From: Chondrilla cf. caribensis
Taxonomy: Eukaryota; Porifera; Demospongiae; Chondrillida; Chondrillidae
Direction: 5' to 3'
Length of the DNA: 64,000 nt
NCBI GenBank assembly: GCA_964020155.1
Contig: OZ026557.1
Span: 2,512,501-2,576,500 of the forward strand
Every line of letters starts with the position of its first letter. Position 1 is the stretch's first letter. The notes under the pieces were generated by a model, which was not told where the DNA came from, did not search any database, and was given only the letters and a program-made list of their open reading frames with translations. Shown in pieces: positions 15,401-29,800 of the stretch. The translations under genes were made by a program, and so were the position numbers.

Positions 15401-17260
15401 AAAGCTAAATAGTCACATTATACATACGGATATAATACAATGCTAAACTACTTCAATATATTATCATGCATACGTACACAATAATATTCGTATGTCATGG
15501 CTTCCTTTCTTTTTAAATATTAAATAATAAATTTTAAATACACTAAGTTTTATCAACTGCACACTCATAGGTATGCACTCATTAACAGGATGACCAGTTA
15601 ATAGTATACAGAATTTTCATTCACCCAGTACTATTATGCAATACACACCTTCCCATCTCCTGTTGTTAATTCATGCCATGTAATAATACTTGCCCAGAGT
15701 GGGTCACTATTACCCAAATCCTTAAATTTGCCCTCTATCACACCCAGAGTCTGTTGAAGTTCTTCTGCCACATTTGTGGACAAGAATTTGTAGTAAACTA
15801 CTCCTCGCGTTGGCATCTGACTGGTTTGAAACACATCTAAGGTAGCCGCACTTCCTTTAATTGTGTTTTCTAATATAATGTTGCCATTCTTTTGCACCTG
15901 AAAATGATTGGAGACAATATTCTCTAGTAATAGTTAGATTATATAGTTCATAGAGTTTGCATATACATTGTATATTCACAACACACACATGTACATGCAC
16001 ATGCTCACACAATTGAGTTCATGATTCTTTTATGTGATGTATGAGTTATCAGATCAAAGGATTAGGTGTACATGTGCCTGCATAGCGTATTTTATGGGTT
16101 ATAAGTTGCAACTTTCATGCTTAAAACCAGCACCAAGTGTGTGGTATATTATCCCAAGTGCCCACCAATAGTCATAACAATCAACCACATTACTGTTTAT
16201 CAGCTATCATTGTATATATGGCTTCAAACACTGATAAAGCACTTGTAACAAATTTCAAAACCTGCATTATCTACAGCCACAAGCCTATGTTTTGGTTCCT
16301 TTTTCAATCACCACTTCTACAGCTAGTAAGTCATCGCCCAATAATTTTCCTGATGGGGTTCAAAATCTTAGTCATCCACTGTGACTTTTTTAGCTGGCCA
16401 TATTGTGGGGGGAGGAGAATTTTCATTGTTTGATGAACCCTCACTAGCCATAATCAGTGAAACATTGAAAACGAACAAAATGGGTACTTCTTTGATGTTC
16501 ATTGCTAATGTGCATCCTATGAAATGGACACTAACGTATACCAGTTTTTGTAGGCCTAAGTGTGCCTTGGTTCTTTATTGCACTAACCCTCAGGGGCCAT
16601 TCGGCAGTAAATGCACCAATGTACACTTCGAGCTATAGAATAACCATAGATATTGTATACTCACGTAAGTATACAATATCTATAGAATAACAAAGGGGTA
16701 ATTTGGTACCCCTGGCGAAGTCTCTGTGTAAGAACATATAGATGACAAGTAATCGAATTTTATTATTAGCTGAATTTACTAGTGACTACAATATTATCAT
16801 TAATGGGTGTTCCAAATTACCCAGTTCTACCGTGAGTCTGTATTAGCTTGCTGGAAGTGTGAGCAACTACTAAATTAACAGAGCCAGTTCAAGTATTAGA
16901 TATTCGATTTTCCATTGCTTGGTGTGACTCGTTGTTTTGCTGTGAAACATGCCCATGGTTACCAGAACAATATACAGTAAGAGTAAACTGTATAATCGAG
17001 CAGTCTCTCAGCCATGCAGACTCAGTATCTACGTAGTCGACTGAATACGTTCTGAGGTACATGCTCACCTTGATGCTGTTGAAACGCTCTCCGTAAAACG
17101 AAAATTCGGATCGGAACGTGAGTGTTGTACTTGAGCTATACAGCGTCTGAACTCCGTTTCCTTGGTAATTGGCAAAATGAGAAAATGGAGCAGAGTAGCA
17201 TGGCGTGCTTATCAGCAGTAAGAGAGCAAAATGCGGCAGTAAATCTCCCAAGGCCGCCAT
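6445..17260 (-). CDS. NIDO / IgGFc-binding / seven-Ig / trypsin-like mosaic secreted protein, 12 exons
   Basis: Exons: 17260-17069, 15897-15649, 14611-14359, 13882-12593, 12112-11861, 11122-10850, 10628-10311, 9763-9485, 8888-8616, 8304-8017, 7856-7572, 7322-6445; phases 0,0 then 1 throughout; about 1,609 residues. Exon 1 gives a signal peptide (MAALGDLLPHFALLLL...). Exons 1-3 (residues 1-231) form a NIDO domain, with a NTFQVV motif. Exon 4 (232-661) matches the IgGFc-binding N-terminal domain (SKGIRV, DLTGLKI, KPIVVFSGH, DCDAIIEQLP, WGTQFI). Exons 5-11 each hold one Ig-like domain with the Cys...Trp...Y.C pattern; exon 5 is the most divergent. Exon 12 (1318-1609) resembles a trypsin fold: WVLSLATNC replaces WVLTAAHC, LLLLKL replaces DIALLKL and PGSPIL replaces GDSGGP, so the catalytic triad appears lost. 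There is no membrane helix after the signal, so it is probably secreted and suited to adhesion or recognition. The intron after exon 4 contains a CA-rich tract. Confidence 0.88.
12400..12590. repeat. CA-rich simple repeat
   Basis: Imperfect (CA)n with interspersed TG and GCA units, in the intron just downstream of the IgGFc-binding exon. It produces His/Thr- or Cys/Val-rich spurious frames on both strands. Confidence 0.85.
16633..16691. repeat. Hairpin flanked by 12-bp direct repeats
   Basis: Perfect 16-bp inverted arms at 16646-16661 and 16668-16683 enclose a 6-bp loop. The same 12-bp word, CTATAGAATAAC, lies at 16633-16644 and 16680-16691. It sits in intron 1 of the Ig mosaic gene. Confidence 0.75.
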
Positions 17261-17343
17261 TTCCAGAATGCATTTGAGTGCACGTCGCCATTTTATATCG
17301 CTTGGTCTTCAGCTGTAAGGCTTCCTTGCTGGGATAAAAGAAG
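17261..17343. promoter_or_regulatory. Putative bidirectional promoter
   Basis: Only 83 bp separate the ATG of the minus-strand Ig mosaic gene from the most upstream ATG of the plus-strand gene; the gap is 116 bp if the plus gene starts at 17377. The gap includes GTCGCCATTTTATA, whose reverse complement contains an AAAATGGCG word like YY1-type initiator sites, and a TTTATA stretch. The promoter call rests on geometry; no transcription start is visible. Confidence 0.4.
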
Positions 17344-20561
<3,218 letters not shown>

Positions 20562-21038
20562 CATTCGATGTGATACAGTCATACACTACATATTAAGAAA
20601 ATGATGTTATATTTAATCATAATGCATTTGAAAACATATTATCATTATATTTTCTTTAATAATGAGACCAAAGTTAAATAGTGTGTCAAACTTGAAATCA
20701 TGATAATAATTTGAGGTGATTAGTACTATTATTGAATTGAATATACTTTAGTTTAATCTCCAACTATTCTATTATTGGAATCCAATTGCAAATGAATATG
20801 ATATGTTAATTATATGATTATATTCTGTTATAATTATACACAATACACTACTGGACACATAAAATATCATAGCTGATACAAAGCTATATCATTACTTCTA
20901 TAATTATATATCATGCATCCATTATGGGATGCTGTCCTGTCATTTAATGCTCACTAACTGATTGTCCCCTCTGTCGGGGGCCTAATCTGTTTATTGAAGT
21001 TAATAATGAACATTTATAATATATAATAAATAAATAAA

Positions 21039-21086
<48 letters not shown>

Positions 21087-21169
21087 TATAGATGATAATA
21101 GTGAAATCACTGGCACTCCAAAATGTAATATGATTTGACTTACATAATTTTGTGTTTAGAAGGGATTAT
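20562..21169. other. Intergenic, AT-rich, with (AT)n at 21043-21086
   Basis: Sequence between the plus-strand gene and the remnants of the NIDO/AMOP/VWD duplication. It contains a run of TA/AT dinucleotides at about 21043-21086. I see no gene. Confidence 0.65.
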
Positions 21170-21245
21170 AATATTGAGTATATTCTAGATCAACAAGCAG
21201 TAGAACACAAATGTTCATTCTCTCACTTCCAACTTGCTGTTCATC

Positions 21246-21475
21246 TCAATTAGATGCCTGATCAGAAGAGAGAGTACTTAAAATCAGTATAGAGGATCCG
21301 GAGAGACTATTGAACCTATACTCAAGGTAGTTTCCTTCAATCTTTCCCTGTCCATCTTTGGCATAGAGACAAGGGTGGGGATTTTGGTCCCTGGTGAGGT
21401 CATAGAGATAAGCATTAAAAGAACATACTGGATGACCAGATCTTCTCAAGGTAAATCTGTATGTGTTATCTACAA
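21246..21475 (-). pseudogene. Remnant of last exon of a NIDO/AMOP/VWD gene
   Basis: The minus-strand translation keeps the words AYLYDLTRDQ, PCLYAKDGQG and [13 protein letters not shown]. These match the last exons of the intact genes at 24051-24343 and 34359-34651 ([33 protein letters not shown]). The 5' part of the exon has diverged and upstream exons are missing or broken, so I read it as a decayed fragment rather than a working terminal exon. Confidence 0.75.
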
Positions 21476-21627
21476 GTGCAGTACAATGGATGATGCTGAT
21501 CATGATATATGCATGTTTGCATAAATATATAATACCTTATAATATTATAAATATATTATTATATATAAGAAGAAAATTACTATAGTTGAGTTGGTGATGT
21601 GTTGAGTTTGTATATGCAAGCACACAC

Positions 21628-21690
21628 ACACACACGCATGCATGCACGCATGCACGCACGCATGTACGCACGCACGCACACACACATTTA
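21628..21690. repeat. CA/CGCA simple repeat
   Basis: Mixed CA and GCATG/GCACG units between two exon remnants. Confidence 0.9.
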
Positions 21691-21789
21691 GTATTGTCTA
21701 CATATTTAATGTTGAGGCATTAAAAGTACATTATAGTGACCACCTGCAATGTATTATAGTGTATGTATGATTGTGATGTCCATATTGCC

Positions 21790-21990
21790 TGAGTTTGTAG
21801 TTAGCCAGACACACATGAACCTATGAAGCCATGTGATGTTGCTATATAGATACAGCTCCAACCGTTCTTGACCATTAGCTGGCAACCTCCCACATCTCAC
21901 TCTGATGACAACATCCCTGAACTCATAGTTTGGCAGGATGACCCTCACACCATCTGCCAGTCGAGTCACAGATAGTCCATTTCTCAGGGT
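21790..21990 (-). pseudogene. Remnant of exon 10 of a NIDO/AMOP/VWD gene, cut by a retroelement
   Basis: The minus-strand translation includes [34 protein letters not shown] and ERLELYL, as in exon 10 of the genes at 24951-25475 and 35214-35738. The exon breaks at about 21990, exactly where the 12-bp target duplication of the Penelope-like element begins. Sequence beyond the element holds only scrambled pieces of the same exon. Confidence 0.8.
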
Positions 21991-22001
21991 ATAATTTGAA
22001 T

Positions 22002-23605
22002 ATATCGTAAATTCAATGTAATTCACTAGCTACATATGCCCTCTCCAAACACCTAGTTGACATCCTGTCCCCTCTAGTAGGTAAAACAGAACACCATGTC
22101 CGTAATTCCTTTGATTTTGCCAAATTTATTACCTCACAGATAGTAGAAGTAGATGAACTCCTCGTGTCCTTTGATGTTGTATCCCTTTTTACAAAAATAC
22201 CAACCCAGTTAGCCACCAAAGTAGCTCGCCAGCGTCTCCAAGATGACACCAGCCTATCCAACCGAACCTCCTTGACCCCCGATGAAATAGTGTCCCTTCT
22301 AGAACTATGCCTAGATGCCACCTTTTTCGCTTTCCGTGAAACATTCTACCAACAGATCCATGGCACCGCAATGGGATCCCCAGTGTCAGTCGTAGTTGCA
22401 GACCTAGTAATGGAGGATATAGAATCTAGAGCCCTCGCCACTTACCCCCATCCACCTAAGTTCTGGAAGCATTATGTAGATGATACCTTTTGTGTCCTCA
22501 AAACTCAAGAAGTAGATAAGTTCCACCACCACATCAATTCCATAGAAGAGACAATACAATTTACAATAGAGAAAGAATCAGAATCAAAACTAGCCTTTTT
22601 AGATGTACTTGTTTCCCATAGCCCTGATAAGACCCTAAACACCACAGTTTATAGGAAACCCACCCACACAGAAAAATACCTAGATTTCCGTTCCAATCAT
22701 CCCATTGCACACAAGTTAGCTGTAATAAGAACTTTAAACCACCGAGCCCACAACCTCCCATCCTCACCCTCTGCCGTAGATGAAGAAGAAGAAAGAGTAG
22801 CCCAGGCCCTCAAGATAAATGGATACCCTAGGAATCTAATCGAAAACCCACCACAATTGACCCAAGCACAACCTAGCCAAGATGAAACCTCCTCCAATCC
22901 CACCTTTGTTACCATCCCCTATGTTAAAAACACATCAGAAGCAATCCGACGTATCCTCACCCCCCTAGGAATAAAAACAACCTTTCAGCCCATAAATACC
23001 CTTAGACATCTAATAGTTCACCCCAAAGATCCCATCCCTAAAGAAGATAAAGCAGGAGTAGTGTACCAGATCCCATGTAGTAATTGCCCACAAACATACA
23101 TAGGCCAGACCGGACGAACCTTAGGACAGAGACTAAAGGAACATAAGAAGGCAGTAAAAGATAAGAATACATTGACATCAGCCCTAGCAGAACATACATG
23201 TCAGACAGGCCACACCGTAGACTGGTCCCAAACAGAAATCTCAGGAACAAGTCAGGATACCTCAAGAAGATGCCTATTAGAATCATGGATGATCCAGAAA
23301 GAACCGCACACATTAAACAGAAAACTCGGAACAATACCCACCACATACCAACAACTATTTTAGTCCCCCAGTACCTTCATTATTATTCTTACATCATTTC
23401 ACCACCCCGCCTTATTATTATTCACACATCATCTTATCATCACCTGTCACCACACGCATAAAAGGTGCACTCACAATCTGTATTCCATACCACTGAAGAA
23501 GACAGCAGTCAGCTGTCGAAACGTTTGGTGTAAAAATTATTTGGCTAGTGAATTACATTGAATTTACGATATATGACTACACCTAGCCGTTCAACCATTT
23601 TCGCA
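22002..23605 (+). mobile_element. 5'-truncated Penelope-like retroelement
   Basis: A 1.6-kb insertion bounded by identical 12-bp words TATAATTTGAAT at 21990-22001 and 23606-23617, which I read as the target-site duplication. It encodes a reverse transcriptase joined to a GIY-YIG endonuclease, the diagnostic pair of Penelope-like elements. A perfect 31-bp inverted repeat lies at 22000-22030 and 23544-23574, so the 5' end is an inverted copy of near-3' sequence. The RT frame starts abruptly just inside that repeat, which marks 5' truncation. The 3' region has the word GTCGAAACGTTTGG, common near Penelope-like 3' ends. It lies opposite to the host gene fragments. Confidence 0.92.
22031..23363 (+). 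pseudogene. Reverse transcriptase / GIY-YIG endonuclease, 5'-truncated
   Basis: The frame is open from the element's truncated edge to a TAG at 23361-23363; the first internal Met is at 22164. It includes LVSFDVVSLFT, GTAMGSPVS, the catalytic YVDD (22473-22484) and LAFLDVLV of the Penelope-type RT. A linker follows, then VYQIPCSNCPQTYIGQTGR, which is the GIY-YIG core with YIG at 23097-23105. The frame itself has no stop or frameshift. Full-length relatives have several hundred more N-terminal residues, so this copy is unlikely to be autonomous. Confidence 0.92.
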
Positions 23606-23669
23606 TATAATTTGAATGTTTACTTATTGCATACAAATTCTATTATACGTAAAATATGTGATAGCCCAT

Positions 23670-23711
23670 AGATAGTCCATTTCTTTGGTATACCAAAGAA
23701 ATGGACTATCT
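23670..23711. repeat. Perfect 42-bp palindrome made from exon sequence
   Basis: Two 21-bp arms with no loop, centred at 23690/23691. The arms derive from the exon-10 segment that also occurs at about 21960-21990 and 25110-25135. The downstream arm continues for about 40 bp as an inverted copy of that exon. Confidence 0.9.
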
Positions 23712-24050
23712 GTGACTCGACTGGCAGATGCATGGTGTGAGGGTCATCCTGCACGTATATATTATATAGTTGCTGCTTAAGGGGACACCATCCAACCTGA
23801 CTATATATTTATTATAATGTCATTATATATAGATGTGCAGTTCAGTTCTATTTTTCACAACACTTTCATCATGATTGAAATTGAATAATTGAAGAATTGA
23901 ATATTGCAGTTCAAGGAACTATACTTACACACTATCTGGCCTATCTTCTACATGGATTGTTGGTGTGTAAGCACCCTAGTCCAGTACACACTAAGATATT
24001 TGATGTCCTAATTAATAATGAATCACATATTGTCCATTGTTCTCCTTCTT

Positions 24051-24783
24051 TCATCCCGAACAGATGCCCGATCGGAAGACAGAGTACTTAAACTCTGTGG
24101 AGAAGAGACTATTTACCCTGTACTCAAGATAGTTTCCTTCAATTGCTGGATAGCCCTGTCCATCTCCAGCATAGAGACAGGGGCGGGGATCATGGTCCCA
24201 GGTGAGGTCGTAGAGAAAGGCCTCAAAGGAGTGTGTTCTACCATCTCTCCTCAAGGTCACATCATACCGGGGAAACTGAGGAGGTTCAGAATGCTCTAAA
24301 TCTGTGATTCTCTCTATCATAACAGGGATATTCCAAAATTGACCTAAAGAAGAGTGTACAGGCAAAAGATTGCAAAAGAACATATGACGTACATATGTGT
24401 GGTATGATTACATACATAATAAAAGTTTACTGGGTCTGACACCTCTCATGTAATAATTTACATTATGTACATCATGCATGATAATTTATGCAACATTGTA
24501 TATCATAGGATTTGTAAAAATAAACATCTAGGATTATAAGGATTCATATAGTCAGGAATTACTTTCTACTCCAAAAAAGGCTACATGGGAATTCTCATGA
24601 AAATGTAAATGTCCATCAAACCCAGTTCACAAATTATGGCATACTTACACATTCTTCAGACACATCATATATTTTATGTATAATAGAATTTGTATGCAAT
24701 AAGTGAACATTCAAAGTACACTCATACACTCCTACACACACACATGCAGGAACACACATGTGTATATAATACACACAATGTAT

Positions 24784-24867
<84 letters not shown>

Positions 24868-26774
24868 TCACACACATATACACACAAATTATGGATAAAA
24901 TAAAAAGAATACACAAGGTACACACAATGGCAAAGTAAACAACAGAATACCTATCAAGCCATGTGATGTTGCTCTGAAGTTGAGCATTCTGGATAGATAC
25001 AGCTCCAACTGTTCTTGACCATTAGCTGGCAACCTCCCACATCTCACTCTGATGACAACATCCCTGAACTCACAGTTTGGCAGGACGACCCTCACACCAT
25101 CTGCCAGTTGAGTCACAGATAGTCCGTTTCTCTGGTAGTTGTTGCTGATGGGGACACCGTTCAACCTGACCTGACAGCTGGCAGCATCCACTTGTACCCT
25201 CACACATGTCTGGTTGTCGTCAATACCAAGGATTCCTACTTGACTGAGCAGTGTCTCTGAAATGTGGTTTCTTTGTCTGTCATATTTCGCATTCACGCTC
25301 ACACAAGCATCAGAAACGAGGGAGAAGAATCTACTAGCTCTTCCATGAACCTGGTAACAGAGTGAAATACTCTCAGCATTGCCAAACAGTCCCCTAGCAG
25401 CTTCATCAACAAGGAGAGGGGCAGTGAACAAAGAAGGCTGGCTCGTTCTGTCATCTGCCACCTTGAACACAAGAGCTATACATATAAGGAAACACAGAGC
25501 AAACTGACAATTGCATGAAATTATATTCTACAACCTGCGCTGCTATCAAACACAAATTGACCTATTATTACAATAATTCATACATTATCTCTCAGCTCAA
25601 GTAAATCAATTCTGAGTAATACACTCCAACTATTCAGAGTGGATTTCCATACAATGCAACATGATTAGCCATTACAACACATCCTCGTACTAACTACTAC
25701 TCCATGTACTTAGGTGACTTCAAATAGTGACAGAACTACTGCTCACATTCGCAATGAAGTCCTGTATATTCAGCAGTGCAGCTGCAGGTGTCATTGAGAA
25801 CACACTCCCCATCATTTTGACATGGAGGATCACAGACCACTGAGAGAGTAATCAACATTACAGAATGTACATAATTTAGTTTAATCAATAAAAACACAAA
25901 TAATTTAAATTTCATACATGAATCTTCATAGCTACTATACAGTGGAGAAAATGGCAGGTACAAAGTTTGGCAGATTTTCCAAAAATGCCATCGGTGCTTT
26001 TAGTACTTGGCGGACTCGCCCAAATGTTTTTCACGTTTAAATATGGTTGATTCTTCTGCACTCTTGGTGCACAATTGGGAGACTATTTTTTATTACTGTA
26101 GTTATTAAATCATAATTTAAGCTCGATGTTCAATAACTGTTTCGTATATAAGGGAAATGTTGCTGAGTGAGAGGTAATCCAGCAATAGGAAGGATGGAAT
26201 GACATGTGAGAGTGACAGGTGAGAGAACCATCCTCAGCCCATCCAAAGAAAACTATTGACTACTTGAACACTTTAATCTAGAGACAGGGGACAATCATAT
26301 ACATAGTAACAACACAAGGCATTTCTTAAAAAATCTATATGCCTCGAAAAAGTTACCTTATTATTATGGACAGTTGTGATAAACAATGAAATCAACTTGG
26401 GTGGTAATAAATTTGGCAGATTTCCTGCAATCCCCAAAATGCTATAATAAACCCACCAACTATATCTACAGTTATACGGTATTTGTGTACACAGCATATG
26501 TACACCTAACAATGTACACTCATACAGTCCCATGCGCACACATACATGGCCACACATGTGCATACATAATATACACACATATACATACATTCATAAAAAT
26601 GGACAATCAAACAAATACATATATGCACCAACACACGCCTGTACAAACTCATGCAAATGTACATAGACAATCAGCATATATATACAATGCAAACACATGC
26701 ACGCATGCATCCACCCACACCCACACACATGTACAAATGCATGCAATTGTACACAGATAATCGCTTACACACAC

Positions 26775-26828
<54 letters not shown>

Positions 26829-29800
26829 CCCATTGGCGAAAGAAACTGCTATAAGGTGTAATCATACACACTAACACACATACACACATGTACAAATACA
26901 TGCAAAAGTACACAGATAATCAGCACATATACACACATGTACAAATACATGCAAAAGTACACAGATAATCAGCACATATACACACATGCCCGCACACATG
27001 CACACACACACACACACACACACATGTACAAACACATGCAAATGTACACAGACAATCAGCATATATACACACATGCACACACACACACACACGCACACAC
27101 GCACATACACACACATGTACACACTCTCACACACACACACACACACACACACACGCGCGCACACACGCACATACACACACACATGTACACACTCTCACAC
27201 ACACACACACACACACCTGGATACGTTTCAGCCACTCTTCTATTGAACTCCATCACACTCTCCATGGTGGACTCGCCCACTGCAAGATTATTGGTCACAG
27301 CAACATCAAACAGACACTCTGTGTCATTACCACACAGCTCCATTGCCTCATCTCTGATATTTGTGGGAATCTCAGGAGTACCAAAAGTGGGAACAAATGA
27401 AGTGTTGATAAGTTCACTTCGGTTAATTCTGTCATAGCAGAAAATAGTCAAATCATCCTTCACAGACCCTGCAGCATTAGTGAAACAAAAGAATGTATAA
27501 TATCATGAAATTGGCTAAACCATTAACCCGAAGATGGCTTCATAAATGTGTGTGTGCAATATCATTCATTGTGTACTTATGTCACTGATATTAGCCAAAA
27601 TTTTAATATTTCTATTTAAATTAACTGCTGTAGCAATAAAGCATCTTATAGGCAAGTGGGCAGTAAGTAATCTTATAGCAGAATACATCATAAGTACTCT
27701 CTACATACATAGGTTAACTGGTACACCCTAGAATCTTCCAGAACAACAACAGCTCACTGGTGTATGTCAGGTGCTCTCTAGTGAGTACCCTCAGTATGTG
27801 CATAATATGGTTAAAATTGCCAACACATTAGCACAAATTCAAGACGTCAATATTCGGGCTTTCATTTCCGAAGTTGACAATTACAAACAGCACATTGTAC
27901 CACAAAACGAATGTATGGCCAATGAAATACTGACTAATAATCCTATATTAACACTGGCTCCTCACATGTTTGTCCAAAATTGTAGAAAATGTCTTCCTCT
28001 AAGGAGTTTGAGGGGATGGTTGAACCATCTGGAGTGAGAAAGTCATCCTCGGTGTTGTCGTTCCAGGTCCCCAGGAGCCCCTTGGTGTGGTTCTTGAAGG
28101 TGGCAGGCATCGTGAGTCGCACATTCAGTATCTCATTCTCTCCAGTGACACTCAGGATGACTCCCGTTGTGAAGGTGATGTTAGCGGTCTTTTCCAACAT
28201 GTGTGAAACTGTGAAACTACCAAATTCCTGCAGTTGCTCTTCAAAAAATGACACCTTCTCACAGTTAACGTAAACGTCGACACCGAAACGTTCATTGAAC
28301 TCAAGTTGCAATCTGTCTTGTCCATTTTGCTGAGCTGCTACAGCAGAAATCACCGTTGCCTTAAAAACACTCCCACCATTATCCAGTTCTGAAGTACTTG
28401 CAAGCGAGGCATCAGCTGTACGGACCTGTAGCAAAATTCTAGAATCACCATTGTTGGCGTCAACCAATGTGTACTCTCCAAGTCCATTGAAGGTGTAGGG
28501 GAGACCATCAAAGGTTCTGAAGTGGGGGTCACCAAACAACATACCTAGGAGTACATTGTAGAAATGCAAAATAAAGGGTAACCAGATGTATTATGATTAA
28601 CATTCGCTCATATAATAATTAAAATAACATGTAATGCAATCAATAAATCAAATCAAACATCCAATTGCAATTGTATGTGCATCTTCTTATTTCTCACCAA
28701 CTTTTGGTTGTATATAATTATTTGATGATGATGTATAATTTGAATATTCCTTGCACTTTTGATCCGGTGTCTTAGGATCAGTACAGCAGACAAGGAAAGG
28801 CCAGAGATCCTTACGGAAGTGGTCGAGATAGGTGTCTCCTGGTTGGGGCCTCCTGGGAAGTCCAGCTCCAGGTTGTTTAATCACCAAGGCACCATTAGCA
28901 CCATAGCAACACTGACCGGTATACACCTTAGTACCAGGTCTAAAGAGTATTAATAGGTAAATCATTCATCATAATTTTATGATGCTACAAGACACACCAT
29001 CATAATGACTGTACCTTTGTACAATTCTGAAGCATTTTGTTGCTGTAGGGTTTGTATAGCAATTCAAGTGTGCTTTAGATCCCTCCACACATCCAGGATC
29101 AACCTCAAGTTTTGGGTCAAAGAAAGCTTGGTTGGCATTTTGTGGACATGGGGGTGGAGTATCGAATACAGCAGAGTCCTTGATGTTGTCACAAGGATGG
29201 TCGCTACCTGATGCCCCACGTAAACCAGCCGGTATAAATGAAATCAGAGGTGTACTAGCAAACACTTCTATTCCACTGACAACTGCTGTGACTCGTATGA
29301 ACAACAATGAGGGTGGAGGATTGCTGAGATCATCACGGTTCATAGGTGTGAACTCAGGAAAAATTACAGCTTCTCCATCACTGGCGTTGTAGAAGTCGTT
29401 TGTGAGAAAATTACTGCCTAAGTCAACTGTTCCCCATCCTGATGTATCATCAGGTTCAGCCTCCTCATAAGAGACACCTGGTCCTGTAAAGTGTGCAAAA
29501 ATCCCTACTTCCACACCACCAATACCAGAGATATCATTAATAGCAAAATTATCCTCAGGATTCCATTTGATGCAAACCTTGTCTTCAGTTCTAAGTACTG
29601 CTCTATTGAACTGCTCCTTGCAGTCTATATCGAACACTTGAATTAAACCATCTATGAAGATAGTAGGTTCCCCTACAAATAGGAATTATAGAAAAATTCC
29701 ATTTGTGGAGATGCCACAAGAGAACATAGTAGAGTTGAATCATCATAATATTTGAGTGAACTTTTCCAGGCGACATAACCACACTATATTAGCATTGCAG

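Noticed and set aside
22164..23363. Domesticated host gene derived from reverse transcriptase
   Set aside because: Target duplication, element-specific 3' tail and truncated start all mark an ordinary insertion; nothing suggests host use.
24780..27216. Regularly spaced repeats that might suggest a CRISPR array
   Set aside because: They are CA-rich micro- and minisatellites inside introns of a eukaryotic gene; spacing and unit sequence do not fit CRISPR.
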